Source: PNAI01 sp035501735 (GTDB taxonomy: Bacteria; Pseudomonadota; Alphaproteobacteria; Rhizobiales; Xanthobacteraceae). From it: a stretch of 64,000 nucleotides of DNA. The DNA lies in contig DATJVR010000027.1 in assembly GCA_035501735.1 (NCBI GenBank), positions 1 to 64,000 of the forward strand, read 5' to 3'. A program made the position numbers and the translations under genes. This document shows positions 53,807 to 61,611 of the stretch, one piece after another. Below the pieces are notes generated by a model. The model had not been told where the DNA came from, ran no database searches, and saw nothing but the letters and a program-made list of their open reading frames with translations. Position 1 is the stretch's first letter. Each line of letters starts with the position of its first letter.

Positions 53807-54820
53807 ATGATCGTAACAACGCGTACTGCAATGACGTGGCTGCGACGGCGGGTTGGCCTCATGCCGGTCATCGCGGTCTCGCTGATCGCCGTTGCGTCAT
53901 TTTCGGACGCTAAGGCCCAAGGCGGCTATCCGAGCAAACCGGTGCGAGTGATTGTGCCGTTCGGCCCGGGCGGCGTCGCCGACGTAACGACACGGCTGGT
54001 TTCGGAAAAACTCAGTGAAAAGCTCGGTCAGCGTTTCATCGTTGAAAACGCTCCCGGCGCCGGCGGCATCGCCGCGGCGCGGTCGGCCATCTCCGGCGGC
54101 AACGACGGTTACACGATCATCCTTCTCACCAACGGCACCGCCATCAGCGTTCCGCTGTTCAAGAGTCTGCCCTATGACCCGGTGAAGGATTTCGTCCCGA
54201 TTTCCACCATCGGCTATTTCGACACGCTGTTCATCGTCAACGGCGAGTCGCCGTATAAGACCCTGCAAGACTTCATCAAGGCCGCCAAGGACAATCCCGG
54301 CAAACTCAATGTCGGCACCATCAATCCCGGCAGCACACAGCATTTGACGTCCGAACTGTTCAAATCCTCTGCTGGAATAAATTTTGTGAACGTTACGTTT
54401 CGCACCACGGGCGAAGCCGTCGTTGCCCTGTTGCGCAATGACGTCCAGATGGTGATCGATTTCTACGCCGCCCTCAAACCGGGGCTCTCCGACGGCAAAA
54501 CGCGCGCGCTTGCAACCGGCGGGCTTACGCGTTCGCCAGCGCTACCCAACGTTCCGACCGTCGCGCAAAGCGGCGTTCCGGGTTTCGAAGTGGTGGCATG
54601 GAATGCGCTCTATGCGCCGACCGGCACGCCCTCGGCCGTCATTCAAACGCTCAATGCTGCGTTGCGCACCGTATTGAACGATCCCGAGCTGAAGAAACGC
54701 GCGCTCGATCTCGGGATCGATGCCAAGGCGAGTTCCCCGGCCGAAGCCGAGGCGCGCCTGACATCGGATATCAAGAAATGGGGCGTGGTGATCGAAAAGG
54801 CCGGCATTCCGAAACAATAG
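53807..54820 (+). CDS. Bug-family (TctC) periplasmic binding protein, copy 3
   Basis: A 337-residue Bug protein, the third in the window. A signal peptide of about 35 residues ends at AKA. The mature start QGGYPSKPVRVIVPFGPGGVADVTTRLVSEKLSEKLGQRFIVENAPGAGGIAAARSAISGGNDGYTIIL is the family pattern, and NPGSTQHLTSELFKSSAGINFVNVTFRTTGEAVVALLRNDVQMVIDF is the ligand region. No TctA or TctB is near. ATG 53807 starts the signal region; GTG 53792 is possible but less likely. It is convergent with the CHRD gene across a terminator. Confidence 0.92.
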   Translation: MIVTTRTAMTWLRRRVGLMPVIAVSLIAVASFSDAKAQGGYPSKPVRVIVPFGPGGVADVTTRLVSEKLSEKLGQRFIVENAPGAGGIAAARSAISGGNDGYTIILLTNGTAISVPLFKSLPYDPVKDFVPISTIGYFDTLFIVNGESPYKTLQDFIKAAKDNPGKLNVGTINPGSTQHLTSELFKSSAGINFVNVTFRTTGEAVVALLRNDVQMVIDFYAALKPGLSDGKTRALATGGLTRSPALPNVPTVAQSGVPGFEVVAWNALYAPTGTPSAVIQTLNAALRTVLNDPELKKRALDLGIDAKASSPAEAEARLTSDIKKWGVVIEKAGIPKQ

Positions 54821-54839
54821 CGTCGGACGCCAAAAGGTA

Positions 54840-54866
54840 GGAACCCGCCGGTGCGCGGCGGGTTCC
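54840..54866. terminator. Bidirectional hairpin between Bug-3 and the CHRD gene
   Basis: GGAACCCGCC at 54840-54849 and GGCGGGTTCC at 54857-54866 form a perfect 10-bp stem. Reading the minus strand, TACCTTTTGG follows, so it most clearly ends the CHRD transcript. Confidence 0.75.
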
Positions 54867-54892
54867 ACAGTCCCGGCCTGGTGGGTACGCGA

Positions 54893-55330
54893 TCACTTGA
54901 CCACTTGGCCGCGGATCTCGCCGGCGGGGAAAGCCGCCGTATGCAGATTGACATACCAGCGGCCGGCCTTGAGGTCGGCCGCTTGCGCATCGGTGAGATT
55001 GGCTGACCCTTCGAAGGGCGAAAGCAGGTTTCCGCTCACGATCGGGAGCGCGATGCCCGCGTTCTTGCTGAATGTCGCGGGCCCATGGAAATGCGCCGCC
55101 GTAACCGGGCCTGAAAGTCCAGTAAAACTTCCCTTCCACGACAAAAATTTTTCAACGGTGTCATAGGAAATGGTGACGCTGCCCGTCGCCTTGCTTTGAT
55201 TGGGTGGTATCTCGTAGCTGGCCTTGAGTTCGGCCTTATAGGCAATCACTTCGGCGGCAACTGGCATTCCACCAGCCGCAACAACGGCAACGGCGAGATA
55301 ACCTAATGCGTCACGTAAGAATATTCGCAC
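54893..55330 (-). CDS. Secreted CHRD-domain protein
   Basis: A protein of about 145 residues with a signal peptide, then a single CHRD domain: YKAELKASYEIPPNQSKATGSVTISYDTVEKFLSWKGSFTGLSGPVTAAHFHGPATFSKNAGIALPIVSGNLLSPFEGSANLTDAQAADLKAGRWYVNLHTAAFPAGEIRGQV. AAHFHGPA and NLHTAAFPAGEIRGQ are the domain's hallmark. The function of bacterial CHRD proteins is unknown. The start is GTG 55330 (VRIFLRDALG) with a GGGGGAG six bases upstream; an earlier frame start at 55519 overlaps another gene. Confidence 0.85.
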   Translation of the reverse strand: MRIFLRDALGYLAVAVVAAGGMPVAAEVIAYKAELKASYEIPPNQSKATGSVTISYDTVEKFLSWKGSFTGLSGPVTAAHFHGPATFSKNAGIALPIVSGNLLSPFEGSANLTDAQAADLKAGRWYVNLHTAAFPAGEIRGQVVK

Positions 55331-55413
55331 CTGTATTCTCCCCCGGCCAGCGAGGTGAGACGCTTGCAACCAACAAACACCGAGTATCGGGAACCTATTC
55401 CAGGCCGCGTCTT

Positions 55414-55641
55414 TCATTGGTCTGGTGAAAACCGCGGAGCGACTGATTTTCGACGAAATCGAACCGCGGTCTGGAACGCATGCCCACATCCTTCGCAAAC
55501 CCATGTGTGCCGGACACATCCTTGGCCGGCAAACTCGGCCGCCACGGGCAGCAAGACGATATCGCCGCAGCAGGGACAGCCGGGCCGCTCATGGCAAGTC
55601 ACAGCAGATGCGGCTTGGATCGTAACGCCATGGCATGTCAT
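55414..55641 (-). CDS. Small zinc-ribbon protein
   Basis: A 75-residue protein with two cysteine pairs, CPCCGD and CEGCGHAFQTAVRF, separated by a polar stretch, forming a zinc ribbon like those found in many short proteins of Bradyrhizobium-related genomes. There is no signal. The function is unknown. It lies 83 bases upstream of the CHRD gene on the same strand. Frames on the opposite strand here are longer but lack such order. I am moderately confident that it is a gene. Confidence 0.6.
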   Translation of the reverse strand: MTCHGVTIQAASAVTCHERPGCPCCGDIVLLPVAAEFAGQGCVRHTWVCEGCGHAFQTAVRFRRKSVAPRFSPDQ

Positions 55642-55939
55642 GACGTAGCTCCTTTGCTCTGCGTCGCCTCCAACCTGGATTGGTTACGACGCCCTTTTCA
55701 TCGAGCTTCATGGCGATCCAACGACCATTTCGTGAAGCTTTAACGATCAATGCGCCTTGTGCACAAATTGCCGCAATCACCGCTTGCCCGGTGACGCCGT
55801 TTCAATCTCGTCATGCGATCTCTGTCCGCCCGCAAACGATGCAAAACTGCAATCGTTAACGATTGCCGATCTGGTCAATGGGACAGAATGCCTGTATGAA
55901 ATAAGCGGCCGGTCGTCGAGCGTAGAAGGATTGTGAGTG

Positions 55940-56104
55940 ATGAGTGTCGGTATGGTTATGCTGCTTGCGTTGTTTTCGGCGCTCTGGATCTTCGGTTTGA
56001 TCGACCAGTTGGACTCCGACACTTCGACAAAGCACTATTTGGCGATTTCGCTCGCTGTGATTGCGGTCGGCGTATTCCGCTTTACGCGGCGCCGCAAGGA
56101 CTGA
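55940..56104 (+). CDS. Small membrane protein, 54 residues
   Basis: A 54-residue frame, starting ATG 55940 after a weak GTGAG-like site, with two hydrophobic segments: MSVGMVMLLALFSALWIFGLIDQL and YLAISLAVIAVGVFRFTRRRKD, ending in a basic RRRKD tail. The topology is that of a small two-helix inner-membrane protein. It is convergent with the chemoreceptor gene by ten bases. Because it is short, it could be chance, but the hydrophobic pattern and positive end speak for a gene. Confidence 0.5.
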   Translation: MSVGMVMLLALFSALWIFGLIDQLDSDTSTKHYLAISLAVIAVGVFRFTRRRKD

Positions 56105-56113
56105 TCGTTCTAC

Positions 56114-57478
56114 TCAAGCGGCCCGCACGCGGGAGAAGAATTTCGCCACCTGCGTTTCCAAGTCGCTCGCGCCGGCGGACAACCGATCGGTCCAGGCCGC
56201 GATTTCCTCGACCGCCGCCGTGCTCTGACGGGCGGATTGTTCGACCGAGCGAATTTCACCCGATGCGCGCGCGGTGTTGCTTGCCGCCGTGTGCATGCTG
56301 CCGGCGATTTCCTTCGTGACCGAGCCCTGTTCATCCACCGCCGACGCAATCGTCGTCGTGACCGACGTCAATTCGTTGATCACGCGTACGATCGACGCGA
56401 TTTCATCGACCGTACGTTTGGTCGCATTCTGAATCGCGGCGATTTGCAGCGAAATATCGTCGGTCGCGCGCGTGGTCTGATTGGCCAGCGCCTTCACTTC
56501 CGATGCGACCACGGCAAATCCTCGACCCGCTTCACCCGCGCGCGCCGCCTCGATGGTCGCATTCAGCGCCAGCAGATTGGTCTGCGACGCGATCGCGGAA
56601 ATCAGGCCGATCACCGAGCCGATGCGTTCGGCCGCTTCATTCAGCGAATTGATGGCTTCATGGGTGCGTTGCGCATCTTCGACGGCCGACCGCGCCATGC
56701 CCAGGCCGCGGCTCGCCTGCACGCTGATGTGTTCGATCGATCCGGAGAGATGCTCGGTCGCGGACTCGACCACTTCCACCCGGTGCGCGGTTTCCGTTGC
56801 CGCATTGGATACCGAGGCCATGCGGCCAAGCGTATCGTTGGCGACGTTCTTCATCGTATCGCATGTGGTTGTGAGCGACTTCGATGTCTTCTGGATCGCA
56901 TCGATGACGCCGCTGATCGCCGTCGAGAAGTCCGCAATCGACGCATCGATCGCCGCGCGCCGCGTTTTCGCCGCCTGTTCGGTTGCATCCCGATGCAGCG
57001 TCAACGCGTTTGAAACATCGAACGCGATGATTTGCGAAAGCACCATGCTGTAGTCGGCGATCTTGCCGGGTGAAAAACGATAGGCCTTCGCCAGCGCCTT
57101 GATTGCCGCCCGCAACACGAAATTCCCCGACGTGCTGCGCATGCGGCCGTCGAGACCTATGGTGGATTCCTGCATGACGGTGTTGCGGCAGGATTCCAGA
57201 TATTGGCCGTCCAGCCGCCCGTTCAACAGCGCCGTGAAGTGCACGGTTTCGAGCTGCTTGATGAAGTCCCTGTGCTGCGCAACGATCTGTGCGATCATCG
57301 GCAACTCGCTGGTGGCTGATAAAATCGAGTTGATTGCGTTGTCCAGATGCGGCGCGATGATCGGCCACGTCTCGCGCATGATTGCGCGCTCGCGATCGCC
57401 GAGGCCGAACAGCCTGAGCCGACCCTCAAAGCCAGATAGGAATCCCGGTAATGCCGCAGTCAAAGCGCTTCCCCGCAA
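56114..57478 (-). CDS. Soluble globin-coupled chemoreceptor
   Basis: A cytoplasmic methyl-accepting protein of about 454 residues with no transmembrane helix. The N-terminal 150 residues resemble the sensor globin of HemAT-like proteins: HRDFIKQLETVHFTALLNGRLDGQYLESC contains the likely proximal histidine His80. A helical linker leads to the signalling domain, whose conserved tip is EAARAGEAGRGFAVVASEVKALANQT. It probably senses oxygen or another heme ligand and passes the signal to CheA. The start is TTG, at 57478 or at 57463, where GGGGAA is better spaced. No other che gene is near. Confidence 0.88.
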   Translation of the reverse strand: MRGSALTAALPGFLSGFEGRLRLFGLGDRERAIMRETWPIIAPHLDNAINSILSATSELPMIAQIVAQHRDFIKQLETVHFTALLNGRLDGQYLESCRNTVMQESTIGLDGRMRSTSGNFVLRAAIKALAKAYRFSPGKIADYSMVLSQIIAFDVSNALTLHRDATEQAAKTRRAAIDASIADFSTAISGVIDAIQKTSKSLTTTCDTMKNVANDTLGRMASVSNAATETAHRVEVVESATEHLSGSIEHISVQASRGLGMARSAVEDAQRTHEAINSLNEAAERIGSVIGLISAIASQTNLLALNATIEAARAGEAGRGFAVVASEVKALANQTTRATDDISLQIAAIQNATKRTVDEIASIVRVINELTSVTTTIASAVDEQGSVTKEIAGSMHTAASNTARASGEIRSVEQSARQSTAAVEEIAAWTDRLSAGASDLETQVAKFFSRVRAA

Positions 57479-57744
57479 CCACCGGTACCTATGCTGGAGA
57501 GCAATGGTTTTTTTATCATTAAAAAGGGCACTCTATGGCCCATTCATGCGGAGTAGTCGGGGAGTTACGGACCGTTGTGCCAGTTTATCGTCACGCCTAT
57601 TCGGGGAAGGGCGTGAAGCTGTTGGACCCGGTTGCGGCCTCTCCGTTGTCGATTGTAATCGAGATGAATCAATTTCCTTTTGATGTTGGGGTTGCTTCGC
57701 GGGTTGGGGAAGCCCAAATGCCGCAACTGCTAAATAGATTGAAG

Positions 57745-57820
57745 TGGTGAGCCCGCCGGGGATCGAACCCGGGACCCCGTGATTAAAAGTCACGTGCTCT
57801 ACCGGCTGAGCTACGGGCTC
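57745..57820 (-). tRNA. tRNA-Lys (anticodon TTT)
   Basis: On the minus strand the cloverleaf is complete: acceptor GAGCCCG with CGGGCTC, D-arm with AGCTCAGCCGGTAGAGC, anticodon arm CGTGACTTTTAATCACG whose loop CTTTTAA gives TTT, T-arm GGGTTCGATCCC, discriminator A and an encoded CCA end. Confidence 0.97.
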
Positions 57821-57939
57821 TCCAGCGCGGGTGTGTAGGTATCGCGCAGCGCTGGGTCAATAGGCCAGCCGATTCCGGCGCTTATTTGCTCTCAAATCGC
57901 CTGCCGGCTCGATGTATAGTGCCCCTGGAGGAGATCACA

Positions 57940-59106
57940 ATGCCGATCGTCAACCGCGTTGCGGACCTACACCCCGAGATCACGGCCTGGCGGCAGGATA
58001 TCCACGCCCACCCGGAATTGCTCTTCGACGTGCATCGCACCGCGGGTCTCGTGGCTGAAAGGCTCAAAAGCTTCGGTTGCGATCAGGTGATAACTGGGAT
58101 CGGCCGCACCGGTGTGGTTGGCCTGATCCGTGGCCGCAAGGGGGATGGCGCGCGCACCATCGGTCTGCGCGCCGACATGGATGCGCTGCCGATCGAGGAG
58201 GCAAACGATCTGCCGTACAAATCGACCGTGCCCGGCAAGATGCACGCCTGCGGTCACGACGGTCACACCGCCATGCTGCTCGGCGCCGCCAAATATCTTG
58301 CCGAGACGCGGAACTTCTCCGGCACCGCGGTCGTCATCTTTCAGCCTGCGGAGGAGGGCGGCGGCGGCGGCCGCGAGATGGTGAAAGACGGATTGATGGA
58401 CCGCTTCGCCATCGAGGAAGTCTACGGCATGCATAATTATCCGGGCTTGCCGGTCGGCGAATTCGCGCTGCGGCCGGGTCCGCTGATGGCGGCCGCCGAT
58501 CGCGTCTTGATCGAGGTCGAAGGCAAGGGCGGTCACGCGGCGCGTCCGCACTTTTCGGTCGATACGATTCTGGTCGGCTCGCAGATCATCAATCAGATTC
58601 AGTCGATCGTTTCACGCAATGTCGATCCGCTTGAAGCCGCAGTGATCTCGATCACCATGTTCCAGGCCGGCAACACCGACAACGTCATTCCGCAAACCGG
58701 ACTCCTGCGCGGCACCGCACGCAGCCTTGTACCTGAGGTCCAGGACTTGCTCGAACAGCGTCTGCGCGAAGTCGTCGAGAACACTGCGCGCGCCTATGGC
58801 GCCAAGGCCAAGCTCACCTATCGCCGCGATTATCCGGTGACGCGCAACCACGACCGCCAGGCAGCATTTGCGGCCGAAGTCGCGGCCGAAGTCGTGGGCT
58901 GGGATCGCGTGGACGACAACGTGGCGCCGGTCATGGGTGCGGAGGATTTCTCCTTCATGCTCAATGCCCGGCCGGGGGCCTTCATCTTCGTCGGCAACGG
59001 CGAAAGCGCCGGCCTGCATCATCCGTCATACAACTTCAACGATGATGTCATTCCGCTCGGCACGTCGTATTGGGTGCGGCTGGTCGAGACCGCGCTGCAC
59101 GCGTAA
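57940..59106 (+). CDS. M20-family amidohydrolase (hippurate hydrolase-like)
   Basis: A 388-residue M20 metallopeptidase-like amidohydrolase of the hippurate hydrolase/IAA-amino acid hydrolase type. The start HPEITAWRQDIHAHPELLFDVHRTAGLVAERLKSFGCD is normal. Metal-ligand blocks are MHACGHDGHTAMLLGAAKYL and FQPAEEGGGGGREMVKDG, and the late MGAEDFSFM completes the site. Such enzymes hydrolyse N-acyl amino acids. ATG 57940 has GGAGGAG upstream. It lies between tRNA-Lys and a hypothetical gene, with no catabolic partner nearby. Confidence 0.93.
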   Translation: MPIVNRVADLHPEITAWRQDIHAHPELLFDVHRTAGLVAERLKSFGCDQVITGIGRTGVVGLIRGRKGDGARTIGLRADMDALPIEEANDLPYKSTVPGKMHACGHDGHTAMLLGAAKYLAETRNFSGTAVVIFQPAEEGGGGGREMVKDGLMDRFAIEEVYGMHNYPGLPVGEFALRPGPLMAAADRVLIEVEGKGGHAARPHFSVDTILVGSQIINQIQSIVSRNVDPLEAAVISITMFQAGNTDNVIPQTGLLRGTARSLVPEVQDLLEQRLREVVENTARAYGAKAKLTYRRDYPVTRNHDRQAAFAAEVAAEVVGWDRVDDNVAPVMGAEDFSFMLNARPGAFIFVGNGESAGLHHPSYNFNDDVIPLGTSYWVRLVETALHA

Positions 59107-59120
59107 GAGCGCGCGCCGAA

Positions 59121-59957
59121 CTACCGCAACGCCAGCCGTTGGCCGTCGAACACAGCCGGTTGGCAAACCGTACCCGTGGCCGTGATCGCGACGCATAACC
59201 GCGCCGCGAGCGTCGCGCTCGGCAGCGGCCCGGCCACCAGACGCAGCTCCACATTGCCCGGCTTCGTCGGCTCGCGAACGGTAATGATCGGCCGCAAGCC
59301 CTCGAGCAACGCGCCATGCTTGCTTTTTGCGGTTGCCCACAACGCCCGCAAGCCTTCGACCGTCGGCGCGCTGCCGAGATCGATGCCGAAATCGGTCTTC
59401 GCCGCCGCCGTCGGCGCCGTCGGTGCCGGTGCATCCGCAGGGGGGTTGTCTTGCGCCGTCGCGGTTGTGGATGATTGCGAAGGTGCACCCGAGGGCGCGA
59501 CCGTCGCCGGTCCGGCCGGATTGGCAGGACCCGCCGTCGGTGCCGTAACAACCGCAGCCTTGGGCGCGACCGCAGGTTCGGCAACGGCTGCTGGGTTCGT
59601 TTCGATTGGGCGCGTGGGCGGAGCGCTGGCCGTGATGGAACCGGTCAGATCGTCGAGCTTGTGTTCGAGCGATTCAAGCCGCGTCAACAATCGCTCGCGG
59701 TCATCGGCGATCCGGCGCAGGCTTTCGGACAAGCGTTGCGTTTCGCTGTTGTCGCGGGGCGGCTGGGGCGTCACACCCTGGATGGTCTGGAGCGCCAGCG
59801 TGATCCGCCTTAAGCCCAAATCCGTGGTGCCGACCAGCACGACAGCGCCCATCGCCAAGAAAGCGGTCAACGCCCACCGTACAACCCGCCATAGCGATGG
59901 CGCGTCAGAACGCTCTCGGAACGTGGCATCCGTCGCACGAGATTCGTCTTCGGCCAC
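59121..59957 (-). CDS. Hypothetical single-pass membrane protein with Ala/Pro-rich linker
   Basis: A 278-residue protein. One transmembrane helix lies at about residues 26-44 (VVRWALTAFLAMGAVVLVGTT), followed by a coiled-coil-like stretch (SETQRLSESLRRIADDRERLLTRLESLEHKLDDLTG), a long Ala/Pro/Thr linker and a C-terminal folded part (LRALWATAKSKHGALLEGLRPIITVREPTKPGNVELRLVAGPLPSATLAARLCVAI). The end, with two cysteines, resembles an SPOR-like fold, but I am not certain. It begins with GTG 59957 behind GGGAG. It is divergent from glmU. Confidence 0.7.
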   Translation of the reverse strand: MAEDESRATDATFRERSDAPSLWRVVRWALTAFLAMGAVVLVGTTDLGLRRITLALQTIQGVTPQPPRDNSETQRLSESLRRIADDRERLLTRLESLEHKLDDLTGSITASAPPTRPIETNPAAVAEPAVAPKAAVVTAPTAGPANPAGPATVAPSGAPSQSSTTATAQDNPPADAPAPTAPTAAAKTDFGIDLGSAPTVEGLRALWATAKSKHGALLEGLRPIITVREPTKPGNVELRLVAGPLPSATLAARLCVAITATGTVCQPAVFDGQRLALR

Positions 59958-60102
59958 CGCCGCATCTCCCGGCCGCGAATCAGCTCTTTGAAAACACTAG
60001 CAGATTTGGCTTGCCCCTGCTGCGTTCACGCTATCAAGCCAGGCAGAGCGGGCTTTTCCGTTCACGGGGGCTCGGCTATGACCGCTTAAACTTGGAGCCG
60101 AA

Positions 60103-61461
60103 ATGAGATCGTGTCTGGCAATCGTCCTTGCGGCCGGCGAAGGCACGCGCATGCTGTCCCCACTGCCGAAGGTCCTGCATCAGATCGGCGGGCAGCCGCT
60201 GCTTGCTCATGTGCTCGCCGCCTTGCGCGCGGCTGGACAGACGCGCACGGCCATTGTGGTCGGCCCGGACCACGAAGCCGTCGTTGCCGCCACGCGCAAA
60301 ATAGTTCCCGATGCGGAGTTTTATGTCCAAGCCGAGCGGCGCGGCACGGCGCATGCCGTTCTCACGGCAAAACAAGCAATCACCCGCGGCGCCGATGATA
60401 TTCTGGTCATCTTTGGCGATACGCCGCTGATTTTGCCGCAAACGCTGGCGAAGCTGCGCGCGGCCTTGGTCGATGGCGCGGCCGTGGCGGTGCTGGGCTT
60501 TCGGCCGGCGGATCCTACCGGCTATGGCCGTCTGGTGACCAATGAAGGCGAGCTCATCGCCATCCGCGAGCATGCCGACGCCGACGAAAAGGAGCGCGCG
60601 ATCACGCTCTGCAATGGCGGGTTGATGGCGCTCTCGGGCAAGCAGGCGCTCCCGATCCTGAATGCGATCAAGGACAACAATCGCAAGCACGAATTTTATT
60701 TGACCGATGCCGTATCAATCGCCCGCCAAATGGGTCTGCGGGCTGTTGCCATCGAAGTGACGGAGGACGAAGTGAGAGGGATCAACACCAAGGCGCAACT
60801 CGCCCAAGCCGAGACAGTTCTGCAGCAGCGCTTGCGCACCGCTGCGCTCGAAGCCGGCGTCACCCTCGTCGCACCCGAGACGGTGTTTCTGTCCGCCGAC
60901 ACCAAATTCGGCAAGGATGTCGTGATCGAACCCTATGTGGTGTTCAAGCCCGGAGTCGTGGTCGAGGACGGCGCCACCATCCGCTCGTTCTCCCATCTCG
61001 ACGGCGCGCATGTCGGCAGGTCCGCGATCGTTGGGCCGTTCGCGCGCTTGCGGCCCGGCACCAAGCTCGGTGAGGGCGTGAACATCGGCAATTTCGTGGA
61101 AGTGAAGGAGTCCGACATCCAGGCCGGCGCCAAAGCCAATCATCTCACCTATCTCGGAGACGCGACCGTGGGCGAGGGCGCCAACGTGGGGGCCGGAACC
61201 ATCACTTGCAATTACGACGGTAACGCCAAGCACCGCACCGAAATTGGCAAGGGCGCCTTCATCGGATCCAATTCGGCCCTGGTGGCGCCGGTGACCATTG
61301 GGGCGGGTGCCTATGTGGGGTCCGGCTCGGTCATTACCCGCGATGTGCCACCGGATGCATTGGCCCTTGGCCGGGCCCAACAGGTTGTCAAGGAAGGGGG
61401 CGCCGAACGCTTGCGGAGCATTAAATCTGTCGGGAAAAAGAAGCCTCAACCCTCCAAATGA
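60103..61461 (+). CDS. glmU: Bifunctional UDP-N-acetylglucosamine pyrophosphorylase / glucosamine-1-phosphate N-acetyltransferase
   Basis: GlmU acetylates glucosamine-1-phosphate and then makes UDP-GlcNAc from the product and UTP, the precursor of peptidoglycan and lipopolysaccharide. The 452-residue product has the nucleotidyltransferase motif LAAGEGTRM (residues 9-17) followed by LPKVLHQIG, and a C-terminal left-handed beta helix of hexapeptides (about residues 255-440) ending with the acetyltransferase block NFVEVKESDIQAGAKANHLTYLGDATVGEGANVGAGTITCNYDG. Length is normal. It precedes glmS by 150 bases, in the same pathway. Confidence 0.97.
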   Translation: MRSCLAIVLAAGEGTRMLSPLPKVLHQIGGQPLLAHVLAALRAAGQTRTAIVVGPDHEAVVAATRKIVPDAEFYVQAERRGTAHAVLTAKQAITRGADDILVIFGDTPLILPQTLAKLRAALVDGAAVAVLGFRPADPTGYGRLVTNEGELIAIREHADADEKERAITLCNGGLMALSGKQALPILNAIKDNNRKHEFYLTDAVSIARQMGLRAVAIEVTEDEVRGINTKAQLAQAETVLQQRLRTAALEAGVTLVAPETVFLSADTKFGKDVVIEPYVVFKPGVVVEDGATIRSFSHLDGAHVGRSAIVGPFARLRPGTKLGEGVNIGNFVEVKESDIQAGAKANHLTYLGDATVGEGANVGAGTITCNYDGNAKHRTEIGKGAFIGSNSALVAPVTIGAGAYVGSGSVITRDVPPDALALGRAQQVVKEGGAERLRSIKSVGKKKPQPSK

Positions 61462-61485
61462 GCCGTGCAAGTTGCGCCGCCACCG

Positions 61486-61501
61486 TGTAACCATGGTTAC
61501 A
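61486..61501. promoter_or_regulatory. Perfect 16-base palindrome between glmU and glmS
   Basis: TGTAACCATGGTTACA is an exact inverted repeat in the glmU-glmS gap, with an 8-base palindrome AGCATGCT at 61507-61514 just after it. It could be a repressor operator for glmS. No known site is matched with certainty, and the role is inferred from position only. Confidence 0.4.
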
Positions 61502-61611
61502 TGTCAGCATGCTAGACTATTTTAGGACGGCATGTATTTTGATTTCCTTGCAATAGGTTGAAGCAAATATTTAAAGGTTGAGATCGGCATTGCCGCCGCA
61601 GGAGCAGGACT

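Noticed and set aside
57535..57750. Open frame of 71 codons beside tRNA-Lys
   Set aside because: It runs into the tRNA 3' end, and its product has no recognisable pattern.
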